Below are positions 43,402 to 51,090 of a stretch of 64,000 nt of DNA, piece after piece. Every line of letters begins with the position of its first letter. The first letter of the stretch is position 1. The stretch is taken from contig BEHT01000001.1 of assembly GCA_002898575.1 (NCBI GenBank), positions 1 through 64,000 on the forward strand. The letters are read 5' to 3'. The DNA is from a bacterium HR17. Lineage in GTDB: Bacteria > Armatimonadota > Fervidibacteria > Fervidibacterales > Fervidibacteraceae. Below the pieces are notes generated by a model, which was not told the origin of the DNA, ran no database searches, and was given only the letters and a program-made list of their open reading frames with translations. The position numbers were made by a program, and so were the translations under genes.

Positions 43402-45204
43402 ATGCGCTCAAAAGTTAAGCCTACGCCACAACCGACTCACGAAGCGCCGACGATTGCCAAAACAACGATGGCAAAGTGGCTTGGGGAGCGGCTAAAGCCA
43501 TCGCTGATGGATATCGCTGTCGGGTTGGCGATCTGGTTTGTTGCGTTCGTTTGGGTCGTGGCGACGGCAAGCGACATCGGCGTCGGTTACGATGAGCCCA
43601 TCTATGGCGGTTACGCCCTCAGGTATCTGGCATGGCTGCAGTTGCTCGTTGACTGTTGGATGCGAGGCGATTTCTTGACGCCCTTTCGGTTTGAGGTCAT
43701 TGATACCTATTGGCACGCTAAAGACATGCACCCACCTATCCCGAAACTCATCGCTGCCCTCGGTTACGCGGTCATGACCCCGCTGTTGGGCGACGATTAC
43801 GCCGCGATGCGGTCAGGCACGGGGTTTCTGTTTGGTGCGATGCTCGCTGCCATCTACTGGTCCGGGCGCATCCCGTTGACCCGTGCAGGCGCATTGTTTG
43901 CGGTCGGCGCCGTCGCCTTCATGCCCCGCATGTTTGCCGACGCCCACTTCCTCACGATGGACATGCCCGTGACAGCGACGACAGTCATCGGGACTTTGCT
44001 GTTGCTGCAGGCTTTGGAGCGTCCGAGTCGGTGGCGGTTGATCGCAGCGATGTTGGGCGTCGGTGCAGCGTTTGCGTCCAAAGCCAACGGCTTCCTCATC
44101 ATACCTGCTGCCGTCGCGTTCGTCGTGGCGACAAGCGATTGGCGCTCTATGTGGCGCGACAAAACGCAGTGGCGTCCGTTCGCCTGGGCATTGGGGCGTT
44201 CGTTGGGCGTCATCGCGCTGGTCGGTGCCGGTGCGATGGCGTTTTTGTTTGCGACATGGTTGTGGCTGTGGGTGGACCCGCTCCACCGCTTCCGCGACTA
44301 CTTCACCTTTCACGCCAAGCATTTCGTCGTCCACACCTTCTATCTCGGTCGGCTATGGGCGATGGCGCCTTGGCATTACCCGTTAGTGATGACGGCAGTG
44401 ACCGTGCCCGCTGTCACGCTGCTAACGGCGCTGTGCGGTGCGGGCGTAACGCTCTGGCGATGGGGCACGGCTCCGGCGTTGGCGCAAATGGCGCTCCTCA
44501 GTTACTGCGTGCACATCGCCCCGTTTCTCCTGCCGACGACGCCCAAATACAACGGCGTTCGGCTGTTTGAGCCTGCCTTCCCGTTTCTGGGCATCTTGGC
44601 GGGTTACGCGTTCGGCACAGCAGCGCAAGCGTTGACGGCGTGGCTGCGGGCGAAAGCGGCGCAGTGGATTTCATCTCCGCACCTTTGCGTCACTGCGTTG
44701 GGCATCGTGCTGTTAGCACCCGCTGCGCATGGGACGCTGAGCAGTCATCCGTTCGGCTTGTCTTACTACAACGCGTTGGTCGGCGGCGTGCAGGGCGCGA
44801 AAGAGCGGTTTGAAGTGACCTACTGGGGCGTCAATTTGTTCAGCCTTTTGCCTTTCCTCAACCGCCAACCGCAAGGCACGAAAGTCTTCGTTTTTCCCGG
44901 CGCGTTGCACACTTACATGCAGTTTTACCAGCGGGCACAAATGCTGCGGGACGACATCACAGTGTTGGGCAACCCAAGGGACTTGCCAGACGCCGATTTT
45001 GTCGTCTTTCAAGCCAGCCAAACGGAAATCTTGCTGGCACGACAAACTGACCCACCGCTGGGCGACTTGCTGTGGCGATTGTGGTGGGAAGCAACACCCG
45101 CTTACGCGGCGATTTATGACGGCGTCGTCATCGCAGGCGTTTACGACCGCGCGACTGTCGCCCGCTTTTTGCGACGCCCTTCGCCCAAACCGACGGGAAG
45201 GTGA
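43402..45204 (+). CDS. Polytopic glycosyltransferase, GT39/ArnT-like
   Basis: 600 residues with about ten to twelve hydrophobic segments. DIGVGYDEPIYGGYALRYL gives the D-E acidic pair in the first loop, as in GT-C enzymes, and WHAKDMHPPIPKLIAALGY the loop with His-Pro-Pro. No cytoplasmic Asp box at the other side. ArnT, PMT and related enzymes transfer sugars from polyprenyl phosphate to lipid A, protein or polymers. The stop lies 6 bases before the start of the next gene (permease). Confidence 0.85.
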   Translation: MRSKVKPTPQPTHEAPTIAKTTMAKWLGERLKPSLMDIAVGLAIWFVAFVWVVATASDIGVGYDEPIYGGYALRYLAWLQLLVDCWMRGDFLTPFRFEVIDTYWHAKDMHPPIPKLIAALGYAVMTPLLGDDYAAMRSGTGFLFGAMLAAIYWSGRIPLTRAGALFAVGAVAFMPRMFADAHFLTMDMPVTATTVIGTLLLLQALERPSRWRLIAAMLGVGAAFASKANGFLIIPAAVAFVVATSDWRSMWRDKTQWRPFAWALGRSLGVIALVGAGAMAFLFATWLWLWVDPLHRFRDYFTFHAKHFVVHTFYLGRLWAMAPWHYPLVMTAVTVPAVTLLTALCGAGVTLWRWGTAPALAQMALLSYCVHIAPFLLPTTPKYNGVRLFEPAFPFLGILAGYAFGTAAQALTAWLRAKAAQWISSPHLCVTALGIVLLAPAAHGTLSSHPFGLSYYNALVGGVQGAKERFEVTYWGVNLFSLLPFLNRQPQGTKVFVFPGALHTYMQFYQRAQMLRDDITVLGNPRDLPDADFVVFQASQTEILLARQTDPPLGDLLWRLWWEATPAYAAIYDGVVIAGVYDRATVARFLRRPSPKPTGR

Positions 45205-45210
45205 AGCGGG

Positions 45211-46038
45211 GTGCAAGCCAGTGGGCAATTAGCGTTTTGGGAACCGCTGTTGGTTTTAGTGTGGCGGGAACTGCGGGTGCGTTACAAGCGGACGGCGCTG
45301 GGCTTCTTTTGGTCGTTAGCCCCGCCCATCGGGCAAGCGTTCATCTGGTTGGTCGTCGTCAAGTGGTTTTTGGGCGTAAAGGTGCCCAACTTTTCCGCCT
45401 ACTTGCTCTGCAACGCCTTCACTTGGCAGTTCGTCCAAAACGCGTTGCTGGACGGTTGCTCGTCTATACTCTTCCACATGCCGCTGGTCAAAGCTTTCCC
45501 GATGCGGCGCGAGATTGTGCCTTTTGCGTCGCTGCTGAGCAACCTCGTGCACTACTTGCTGGCGATGGTGGTGCTTTTTGCCTACCTGACGCTCGTCGTT
45601 TACCGCGAGTATTTCGCCGTCTGGTTGCTGTCGCGGGGGATCTGGTTGCTGGTGCTGCCCCTTGTGCTGGCGGGATTGGTGATGTTGCTGGCGGGATTGG
45701 TGCTGGCGCTTTCGTGCCTGACGGTGCTCTATCACGACCTCAAGTTCGTCTTGGACAGTTTTGTCTTGCGCCTGCTGTTTTTCGCCTGCCCTGTCATCTA
45801 CTTCACGGAACAAGTGCCTGCCGCATGGCAGCCGGTCTACCTGCTCAACCCTTTTGCCGTTTACCTCACGGCATTGCGTCAAATTTTGCTGCCTCCGCCC
45901 CAACTGCCCGGCGGCGTGACGCCAATGGCGTTTGACTGGGGGCATCTGGTGGTGGCGCTTGGGTTGTCGCTGGTGACCCTCGCAGGTGGTTGGTGGGTGT
46001 TCCAACGCACCAAAAACCGCCTCGCCGAGTGGCTTTGA
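45211..46038 (+). CDS. ABC-2 type polysaccharide export permease
   Basis: 275 residues (GTG start). Six hydrophobic segments; the N-terminal LVWRELRVRYKRTALGFFWSLAPPIGQAF is the hallmark of polysaccharide/teichoic-acid ABC-2 permeases (KpsM, TagG, Wzm). Position after the GT39 gene fits export of a surface polymer. The ATPase (Wzt/TagH) that should pair with it is not next to it or elsewhere in the window; the next gene is a regulator. Likely encoded elsewhere. Confidence 0.88.
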   Translation: MQASGQLAFWEPLLVLVWRELRVRYKRTALGFFWSLAPPIGQAFIWLVVVKWFLGVKVPNFSAYLLCNAFTWQFVQNALLDGCSSILFHMPLVKAFPMRREIVPFASLLSNLVHYLLAMVVLFAYLTLVVYREYFAVWLLSRGIWLLVLPLVLAGLVMLLAGLVLALSCLTVLYHDLKFVLDSFVLRLLFFACPVIYFTEQVPAAWQPVYLLNPFAVYLTALRQILLPPPQLPGGVTPMAFDWGHLVVALGLSLVTLAGGWWVFQRTKNRLAEWL

Positions 46039-46047
46039 TGCTCTTGG

Positions 46048-46107
46048 TAGGGCAACAGTTGTTGATGGTAGGGCACTATTGACATGGATAGGGCAACATG
46101 CTAAAAT
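46048..46107 (+). promoter_or_regulatory. Strong promoter with three TAGGGCA repeats, candidate autoregulated operator
   Basis: TTGACA (46079-46084), 17-base spacer, TAAAAT (46102-46107): near-consensus sigma-70 promoter 33 bases before the regulator ATG. TAGGGCA occurs three times on the same strand, at 46048-46054, 46069-46075 and 46089-46095, with steps of 21 and 20 bases (two helical turns). The last one lies in the spacer between -35 and -10. A fixed-face array of direct repeats across a promoter is what a repressor would bind. Confidence 0.65.
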
Positions 46108-46139
46108 GACAGCGGCGTTAGGTGGGTGAGGTGACCGCG

Positions 46140-47246
46140 ATGCCCTTGCGGACACAACTGCGGTTGCAGCGCAAGAGCGTGCGACCGCTTTATGAGCAAG
46201 TTAAAGCCGCGCTCAAAGCGAGCATTGAGCAAGGCGAGTTGAAACCGGGCGAACCGCTTCCAGGGCGGATGGAATTGTGCCGCCTGTTCGGAACGAACCG
46301 GTTGACCGTTGACCGCGCTGTCAGCGAGTTAGTGCGGGAAGGATGGCTGATTGCCGTCAAAGGCAAAGGCACCTTCGTTGCGCAGCCGGAAGCACGCCCC
46401 TCGCAAGTCGCTCTCACTTTCGCCGTCGTTTGGTCGCATTACGGCATCCACGAAAACAACATCTATTGGGGTCCGTTAATGCGAGGCATCAGTCACGAAG
46501 CAGGGGAATTGGGAGCCCGCTTGGTTTTCCGCGAGGTGCTACCTAGTTTTTACGCTGACCTGTTCAAAGAGGTGGGCGCTGACGGGTTGATCGTGTTGGC
46601 GCCGTTGGTAGAGGACGAACTGGTGTTGCGGGAGTTGCAAAAAGCCCGCATCCCCTTTGTGGCGACCTCTTCCGCCTACAGTGACCCCACCTTGCCCTGT
46701 GTGGACACGGATAACTTTGTAGGCGTCAAAGCCGCCTTAGAGCACCTTTGGGCATTAGGGCATCAGGACATTGCCATCGTGGATTTGGACCTGAAGCAGA
46801 CGGATTTGCTGCGGCGCTGGGAAGCCTTTCAAAAGTTGACGGGTGAAGCGGGCTACAAATTGGACCCGCGTTGGGCATTGCTGTTCCCCGACCGGCGCTT
46901 GGGCGTGCGGGAAGAAGTGGTGCGTCAGTGGTTGGACAGCGTGCCCTTGCCCACCGCTGTTTTCGCAGCGGATTACGAGACGACGCTGGTGTTGCTGAAG
47001 GTGTTGCGGGAGCGGGGCGTGCGGGTGCCCGACGAGGTGTCCGTCGTCGGGTTTGATGACCCTGCGTCCGCTGCCTTTTTGGACCCACCGCTGACGACGG
47101 TGCGTCAACCCGTAGAGCAATTGGGGCGACGCGCCGTGCAAAAACTCACCGACGCCCTGCGCAAGGGGGTGGTGCCTGAAGGGACGGAGTTGCTGGCGCC
47201 TGAACTTATCGTGCGCCAATCCACGAGTTCCCCCATGAGGCGGTGA
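46140..47246 (+). CDS. Transcriptional regulator, GntR N-terminus with LacI-type sugar-binding domain
   Basis: 368 residues; ATG after GGTGAGGTGA (an upstream GTG at 46122 is out of place). N-terminal winged helix RPLYEQVKAALKASIEQGELKPGEPLPGRMELCRLFGTNRLTVDRAVSELVREGWLIAVKGKGTFVA (kept as GntR core FGTNRLTVDRAVSELVREG), then a ~275-residue LacI/periplasmic-binding C-domain (HLWALGHQDIAIVDLD, PDEVSVVGFDDPASAAF, TTVRQPVEQLGRRA). This is the AraR type of chimeric repressor, responding to a sugar. The promoter with TAGGGCA repeats is right upstream. Confidence 0.92.
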   Translation: MPLRTQLRLQRKSVRPLYEQVKAALKASIEQGELKPGEPLPGRMELCRLFGTNRLTVDRAVSELVREGWLIAVKGKGTFVAQPEARPSQVALTFAVVWSHYGIHENNIYWGPLMRGISHEAGELGARLVFREVLPSFYADLFKEVGADGLIVLAPLVEDELVLRELQKARIPFVATSSAYSDPTLPCVDTDNFVGVKAALEHLWALGHQDIAIVDLDLKQTDLLRRWEAFQKLTGEAGYKLDPRWALLFPDRRLGVREEVVRQWLDSVPLPTAVFAADYETTLVLLKVLRERGVRVPDEVSVVGFDDPASAAFLDPPLTTVRQPVEQLGRRAVQKLTDALRKGVVPEGTELLAPELIVRQSTSSPMRR

Positions 47247-47264
47247 ACGGAATGTGATTTACCG

Positions 47265-47278
47265 CTTGTCCTAACAAG
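47265..47278. promoter_or_regulatory. Small palindrome before the first pseudopilin
   Basis: CTTGT-CCTA-ACAAG (47265-47278) is a perfect 5-base-arm inverted repeat in the 68-base gap between the regulator and the DUF1559 gene. It may be an operator for the adjacent LacI-type regulator or part of the stop of the regulator mRNA. Only the palindrome itself is visible. Confidence 0.3.
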
Positions 47279-47314
47279 ATGACCGTAGCGGATCAGAAAA
47301 GGAGGTGCTTAACG

Positions 47315-48130
47315 ATGCGTCGCAACGGTTTCACCCTCATTGAATTGCTGGTGGTCATTGCGATCATCGCGATCCTGGCGGCGATTCTGTTCCCTGTGTT
47401 CAGCCAGGCTCGCGAAAAGGCGCGACAGGTCACTTGCCTGTCTAACCAGCGGAACATCGGGATGGCGATCGCTCAATATGTGCAGGACTACGACGAGTTT
47501 TTCCCACCGTCCCAGTATGGTGGGGGTAATTCAGGCATCCCGCAGCAAGAGTGGAAAGGGCTCATCTTCCCTTATGTGCGAACGGCTGCTTGGAACCTGC
47601 CACAGCAATCGGGCACATGGGTCGGTGGTGGTGGCTTCTGGCTTTGCCCTTCTTACCCCGATCGCAACCATTCAACTTCCTACGGACCTCATCGCCACCT
47701 TTTCGTGGATAACTCGAGCAGGGGCTTAAATCCGTTCCCAAGCCGTGGGTTGGTGAACATAGATGCTCCTGCCGACAAGATCATCGTGGTGGAGATGGGG
47801 CGCAACAATGCGGCTTGGTCGTGGAACTACTTCTGTCCCATGGAGTGGCAATGGACCAGTTGGACAGGTTACCCCAATGTTCAGCGGGATGGTAGTGAGA
47901 TCTCACTGCAATACGACTGCGACTACACTGACACCACGAACAGCCCGACCTGGGCAGGTTGCGGGATGATGCCCCGCTACCGCCACAACAATACTTGCAA
48001 TGTCATCTTTGCCGATGGACACACCAAAGCGATGGTGCGCGGGCAAATCATGTGGTTCCGCAACATTTTCGTAGAAGGCGGGATGTATTACTGCAACAAC
48101 GGACCCCGTCCCAGTTGGTATCCTTGGTAG
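47315..48130 (+). CDS. DUF1559 prepilin-like protein (first copy)
   Basis: 271 residues, AAGGAGGTG and ATG at 47315. Prepilin peptidase site and helix: [20 protein letters not shown], then [13 protein letters not shown], the universal start of this DUF1559 family. The C-terminal H-x9-DG is [13 protein letters not shown]. Mature cell-surface protein of unknown role, common in Planctomycetes and Armatimonadota in many copies. Follows the regulator by 68 bases in the same direction. Confidence 0.88.
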   Translation: MRRNGFTLIELLVVIAIIAILAAILFPVFSQAREKARQVTCLSNQRNIGMAIAQYVQDYDEFFPPSQYGGGNSGIPQQEWKGLIFPYVRTAAWNLPQQSGTWVGGGGFWLCPSYPDRNHSTSYGPHRHLFVDNSSRGLNPFPSRGLVNIDAPADKIIVVEMGRNNAAWSWNYFCPMEWQWTSWTGYPNVQRDGSEISLQYDCDYTDTTNSPTWAGCGMMPRYRHNNTCNVIFADGHTKAMVRGQIMWFRNIFVEGGMYYCNNGPRPSWYPW

Positions 48131-48141
48131 CAACTCTTGGC

Positions 48142-48170
48142 GCGGGGTAACCCTTTGTGGGTTGCCCCGC
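48142..48170. terminator. Terminator-like hairpin after the first pseudopilin
   Basis: GCGGGGTAACCC (48142-48153) pairs with GGGTTGCCCCGC (48159-48170) over 12 bases with one G-T, loop TTTGT, 11 bases after the stop. Followed by TTACC, no T-run. Likely slows or ends transcription, so the following small gene could be separately expressed. Confidence 0.5.
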
Positions 48171-48198
48171 TTACCGCTTCAAACGGAGGTGATTCGCT

Positions 48199-48465
48199 AT
48201 GCATCGCAACACTCTCCTTGTCGTGGTCAGCATCATGCTGATTGTCGTTGCGGGCTTGCTTATCTTTTCCCAGATTCGCAGCCAACGGGAAGCGCAGCGG
48301 CTCTCATCACCTCAAACGGAACTCCAGCAGCGGATTCAGGAAATCCAAAACAACCCCCGCATCCCAGAAGCCGCCAAACAGCAAATCATCCAACAACTGC
48401 AAATGCGACAGGGCATGGGACGATACATGGCGCCGCAGCAACCTCAGCCGTCACAGAGCAAGTAG
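48199..48465 (+). CDS. Small membrane-anchored protein
   Basis: 88 residues; ATG with GGAGGTGATT. One N-terminal hydrophobic helix (LLVVVSIMLIVVAGLLIF), then a Gln/Arg-rich outer part (LQQRIQEIQNNPRIPEAAKQQIIQQLQ) and Pro-Gln tail. Almost certainly a companion of the DUF1559 protein: the second DUF1559 gene is followed by a similar small anchor at 49582. Function unknown. Confidence 0.65.
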   Translation: MHRNTLLVVVSIMLIVVAGLLIFSQIRSQREAQRLSSPQTELQQRIQEIQNNPRIPEAAKQQIIQQLQMRQGMGRYMAPQQPQPSQSK

Positions 48466-48476
48466 CGCTCCGATTT

Positions 48477-48510
48477 GCCTGCGGGGTAGGGGGGGGTCTA
48501 TCCCGCAGGC
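48477..48510. terminator. Terminator-like hairpin
   Basis: GCCTGCGGGGTAG (48477-48489) pairs with CTATCCCGCAGGC (48498-48510), 13 bases with one G-T, G-rich loop. It begins 12 bases after the small gene stop. No T-run. Confidence 0.5.
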
Positions 48511-48660
48511 GCACCTCTGCATCGCTTCCGTTGGTCTTAATGAGGGCATCTGTGGGCTTTGTAACTCTCAGTCTTGACATGGGCAGGGCAGCAAGTCAGA
48601 ATAGTGTCGTCGGGCACAAGGTGCCCTGACTGTCTGTAAACTAAAAGGGAGGTGTATCAG

Positions 48661-49566
48661 ATGGTGAAGCGTTATCGGATGTTGCGGCGTCGTGCGTTTA
48701 CGCTTATTGAGTTGCTGGTGGTGATCGCGATCATCGCGATCCTGGCGGCGATTCTGTTCCCTGTGTTCAGCCAGGCTCGCGAAAAGGCGCGGCAAGCGCA
48801 GTGCACGAGCAACGAGCGGAACATGGCGATGGCAGCGATGCAGTATGTCAACGATTACGACGAACGGCTAATGCCGACAGAATGTTGGTCTTGTGGCAAC
48901 CAACTTGGTGACCGCCATGACCCCAATCGCCGCTGGTTGGTCCGCATTCAACCTTACATGCGCAACATTCAAGTTTTTGATTGTCCTTCTGGTAGCACAG
49001 AAACAGGACTTGATTTCTCAGAAGTCAACCACAACTGCGGAAGATAAAACGCTTCTGGTAGCACAGAAACAGGACTTGATTTCAGCCCTCCCAAATGGTC
49101 ACCTGGTGGAGATGACCAAACCACTTGGGGGCGCCTCACCTACGCTTGGGGTTGGGCGTTCCCTGGCACTTGGCGGGGGTTGAGAATTGGCTACGGTTAC
49201 TCCCTCCGCGTCGCTGGCTGGACTGATGGTGGTGGCCAATCTGGTAACCCCAACAAAGTTTCTCGCGGCAGAAGCATCGCTCAAATTCAAAAGCCAGCCG
49301 AAACGCTCATGATTGCTGACTCCGCCCACAAAGATGCATGTTGCAACCGCATTGTCTCCGCAAATGCTTGCACTTCTCAAAGTTATTGTGCACAGGACTG
49401 GGCTGTTGGACCTTGGGATGACCAGAAGCGAGCCCGCTATACGCGCCACCTTGAAGGTTCCATCCTCATCCACTGTGACGGACATGTCAAGTGGTATCGC
49501 TGGAACGCACTTTACCGCACGGACAACAGCATCGTCGGCGCTTTACACGGATGGGGGCAATTCTGA
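48661..49566 (+). pseudogene. DUF1559 prepilin-like gene interrupted by one in-frame stop (second copy)
   Basis: One frame runs from ATG 48661 (after GGGAGG) to TGA at 49566 with a single TAA at 49045-49047. Before it: [20 protein letters not shown] and [13 protein letters not shown]. After it: IQKPAETLMIADSAH and the C-terminal H-x9-DG RHLEGSILIHCDG. The stop lies in the 34-base spacer of a 66-base tandem duplication with 32-base repeats; deleting one unit would restore SGSTETGLDFSPPK and give an intact ~279-residue protein. So the gene is either recently broken, recombination-switchable, read through, or mis-assembled. Confidence 0.8.
48986..49083. repeat. 32-base direct repeat (66-base offset) inside the pseudopilin gene
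   Basis: CTTCTGGTAGCACAGAAACA... is identical for 32 bases at 48986-49017 and 49052-49083. The offset of 66 bases keeps the reading frame. The 34-base spacer carries the TAA stop. The spacer has no inverted repeats and does not resemble a mobile element. Confidence 0.85.
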
Positions 49567-49581
49567 ACGGAGGTGAGCGGG

Positions 49582-49791
49582 ATGAAGCAGCAAGTGCCGA
49601 CTTGGGTGGCGATCGTTATCATTATGGCTGTTCTGGTGATTGCTGGTATGATCGTGTGGAGGAAAGCAGGCGAGAAACCCATTGTCGGTTTTCCCGAGAC
49701 AGGTGTCTCACAGCAGCGCCCTAAACCCGGCGGCCCGACAGGGGGAGCGCCAACGCCGTCGCCTGCACCCTCCCAACCGGAACAGCGTTAG
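49582..49791 (+). CDS. Small membrane-anchored protein, companion of the pseudopilin
   Basis: 69 residues (ATG after GGAGGTGAGCGGG; upstream GTG at 49573 less likely). N-terminal helix PTWVAIVIIMAVLVIAGMIVW, then a Pro/Gly-rich tail (RPKPGGPTGGAPTPSPAPSQ). Same plan as the small gene at 48199. Paired with the preceding DUF1559 gene by 16 bases. Role unknown. Confidence 0.65.
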   Translation: MKQQVPTWVAIVIIMAVLVIAGMIVWRKAGEKPIVGFPETGVSQQRPKPGGPTGGAPTPSPAPSQPEQR

Positions 49792-49821
49792 CGCTGAATG
49801 CACCATAAGAAGGTTGGAGGT

Positions 49822-49861
49822 GCGCTCCTGCAGGGGAATTTGCCTGCAGGGGCGCTTTTTT
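49822..49861 (+). terminator. Intrinsic terminator closing the pseudopilin cluster
   Basis: GCGCTCCTGCAGG (49822-49834) pairs with CCTGCAGGGGCGC (49843-49855, one G-T), followed by TTTTTT (49856-49861). Textbook rho-independent terminator after the last gene. Confidence 0.9.
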
Positions 49862-49939
49862 CAAACGGGCGAAGACACCAAAAGGCGCTCTTGGAAGATG
49901 CCCGAAAAACCCCTGCTGTGTTGAAAAATGGGGTTTGGT

Positions 49940-50014
49940 CGGAGGGCGGCTCTCCTGAGCCGCCGAAAAAAACGGCATGAAAACATAACGGCGCGTCAGG
50001 AGACGCGCCCTCCG
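49940..50014. repeat. Dumbbell repeat, copy 2, overlapping the 3' end of pyrD
   Basis: Outer arms CGGAGGGC (49940-49947) and GCCCTCCG (50007-50014). Inner hairpins GGCGGCTC-TCCT-GAGCCGCC (49945-49964) and GGCGCGTC-AGGA-GACGCGCC (49990-50009), loops again complementary. The pyrD stop (TGA, 49998-49996) and its last codons lie in the right arm. Confidence 0.75.
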
Positions 50015-50994
50015 AGGCATTGCTGAAAGGGAAATTCAACAAAGCAAAAACTCCGAATGTCCCGCCAGCGGGGGTCGTGAGTTTGTTCGGCGAAGCGGTG
50101 AAGGGTAGTGGTTAGTTCGTCTACAATGCGCACAGGTGCCAATGGGTCGGAAAAGAGGACGGTGCCCAACTGCACCGCAGTTGCTCCGGCAGCGAAATAC
50201 TCCAGCACATCCGCACCGCTCCAAATGCCGCCGACACCGATGAGCGGCACAGATTTCCCCTGCTGTCGCAACCGTTGGGCGACCAAAAACACTTTCCGCA
50301 CGACGATCGGTTTGATGGCGGGTCCTGAAAGCCCACCAAAGGCGGTGCCCAAGCGGGGTTGGGGCGGCACAAAACGCGTGTCAATGGCGAGAGCGGGAAA
50401 AGTATTGCAGAGGCACAATGCGTCGGCACCTGCTACGACGCAGGCGTCGGCGATCTCGGCAATCGCGTGGGGTTCTGGCGACAGTTTGACCCAGAGCGGT
50501 TTGCGCCACACTTGCCGCACCGCTGCCACGACTTCTGCCGCCGTCTCGGGTTCCATCCCAAACTCAATGCCGCCTTTAGCGATGTTGGGGCACGAGATGT
50601 TAACTTCAACGGCGGCGAGGGCATCGGCATGCCGCAACTTTTCGCACACCTGCACAAACTCGTCCACCGTTTCCCCGTTGACATTGGCGATCAGTGGGAC
50701 AGGCAATCGGTGCAATTGCTCGTTGATTTTTTGCACTAACGCGTCTGCACCGATGTTTTGCAACCCGATACTGTTGAGCATACCCGCCGCCGTTTCGGCG
50801 ACACGCGGTGGCGGGTTACCCCTGCGTGGGTTGAGCGTAACGCCTTTGAGCACGACCGCACCGACGCAGTCCCACCGCCATCCCTCAAGGCGCTCCATCT
50901 CTTCGCCGTAGCCGCAGCAGCCGGATGCCAAAATCAGCGGCGTCCGCATTGGGATGCCCGTGACCGTGACGGACAAGTTGATTGCTTCCGACAT
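49996..50994 (-). CDS. pyrD: Dihydroorotate dehydrogenase, class 1
   Basis: 332 residues from the ATG (MSEAINLSVTV) after GTGGAG. Oxidises dihydroorotate to orotate in pyrimidine synthesis. MLNSIGLQNIG, EVNISCPN with the class-1 catalytic Cys, CLCNTFPALAID, GLSGPAIKPIVVR and IGVGGIWSGADVLEYFAAGATAVQLG are landmarks. Resembles the 1B form, which needs PyrK; pyrK is not nearby. The final residues LGGRVS are encoded by a dumbbell repeat that also supplies the stop. Confidence 0.92.
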   Translation of the reverse strand: MSEAINLSVTVTGIPMRTPLILASGCCGYGEEMERLEGWRWDCVGAVVLKGVTLNPRRGNPPPRVAETAAGMLNSIGLQNIGADALVQKINEQLHRLPVPLIANVNGETVDEFVQVCEKLRHADALAAVEVNISCPNIAKGGIEFGMEPETAAEVVAAVRQVWRKPLWVKLSPEPHAIAEIADACVVAGADALCLCNTFPALAIDTRFVPPQPRLGTAFGGLSGPAIKPIVVRKVFLVAQRLRQQGKSVPLIGVGGIWSGADVLEYFAAGATAVQLGTVLFSDPLAPVRIVDELTTTLHRFAEQTHDPRWRDIRSFCFVEFPFQQCLGGRVS

Positions 50995-51090
50995 ACAGGC
51001 TCCACCCTTCCCAACGGTTGCGTCCGAAGACGCCTTTTGGGCGTTACGGCGACGATAGCAGGGCGATGCGTCCATTCTTCCTTCATTTGC

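Noticed and set aside
46069-46075. TAGGGCA also at 30991-30997 as a regulator site
   Set aside because: A 7-base word is expected several times by chance, and there it is single, not phased.
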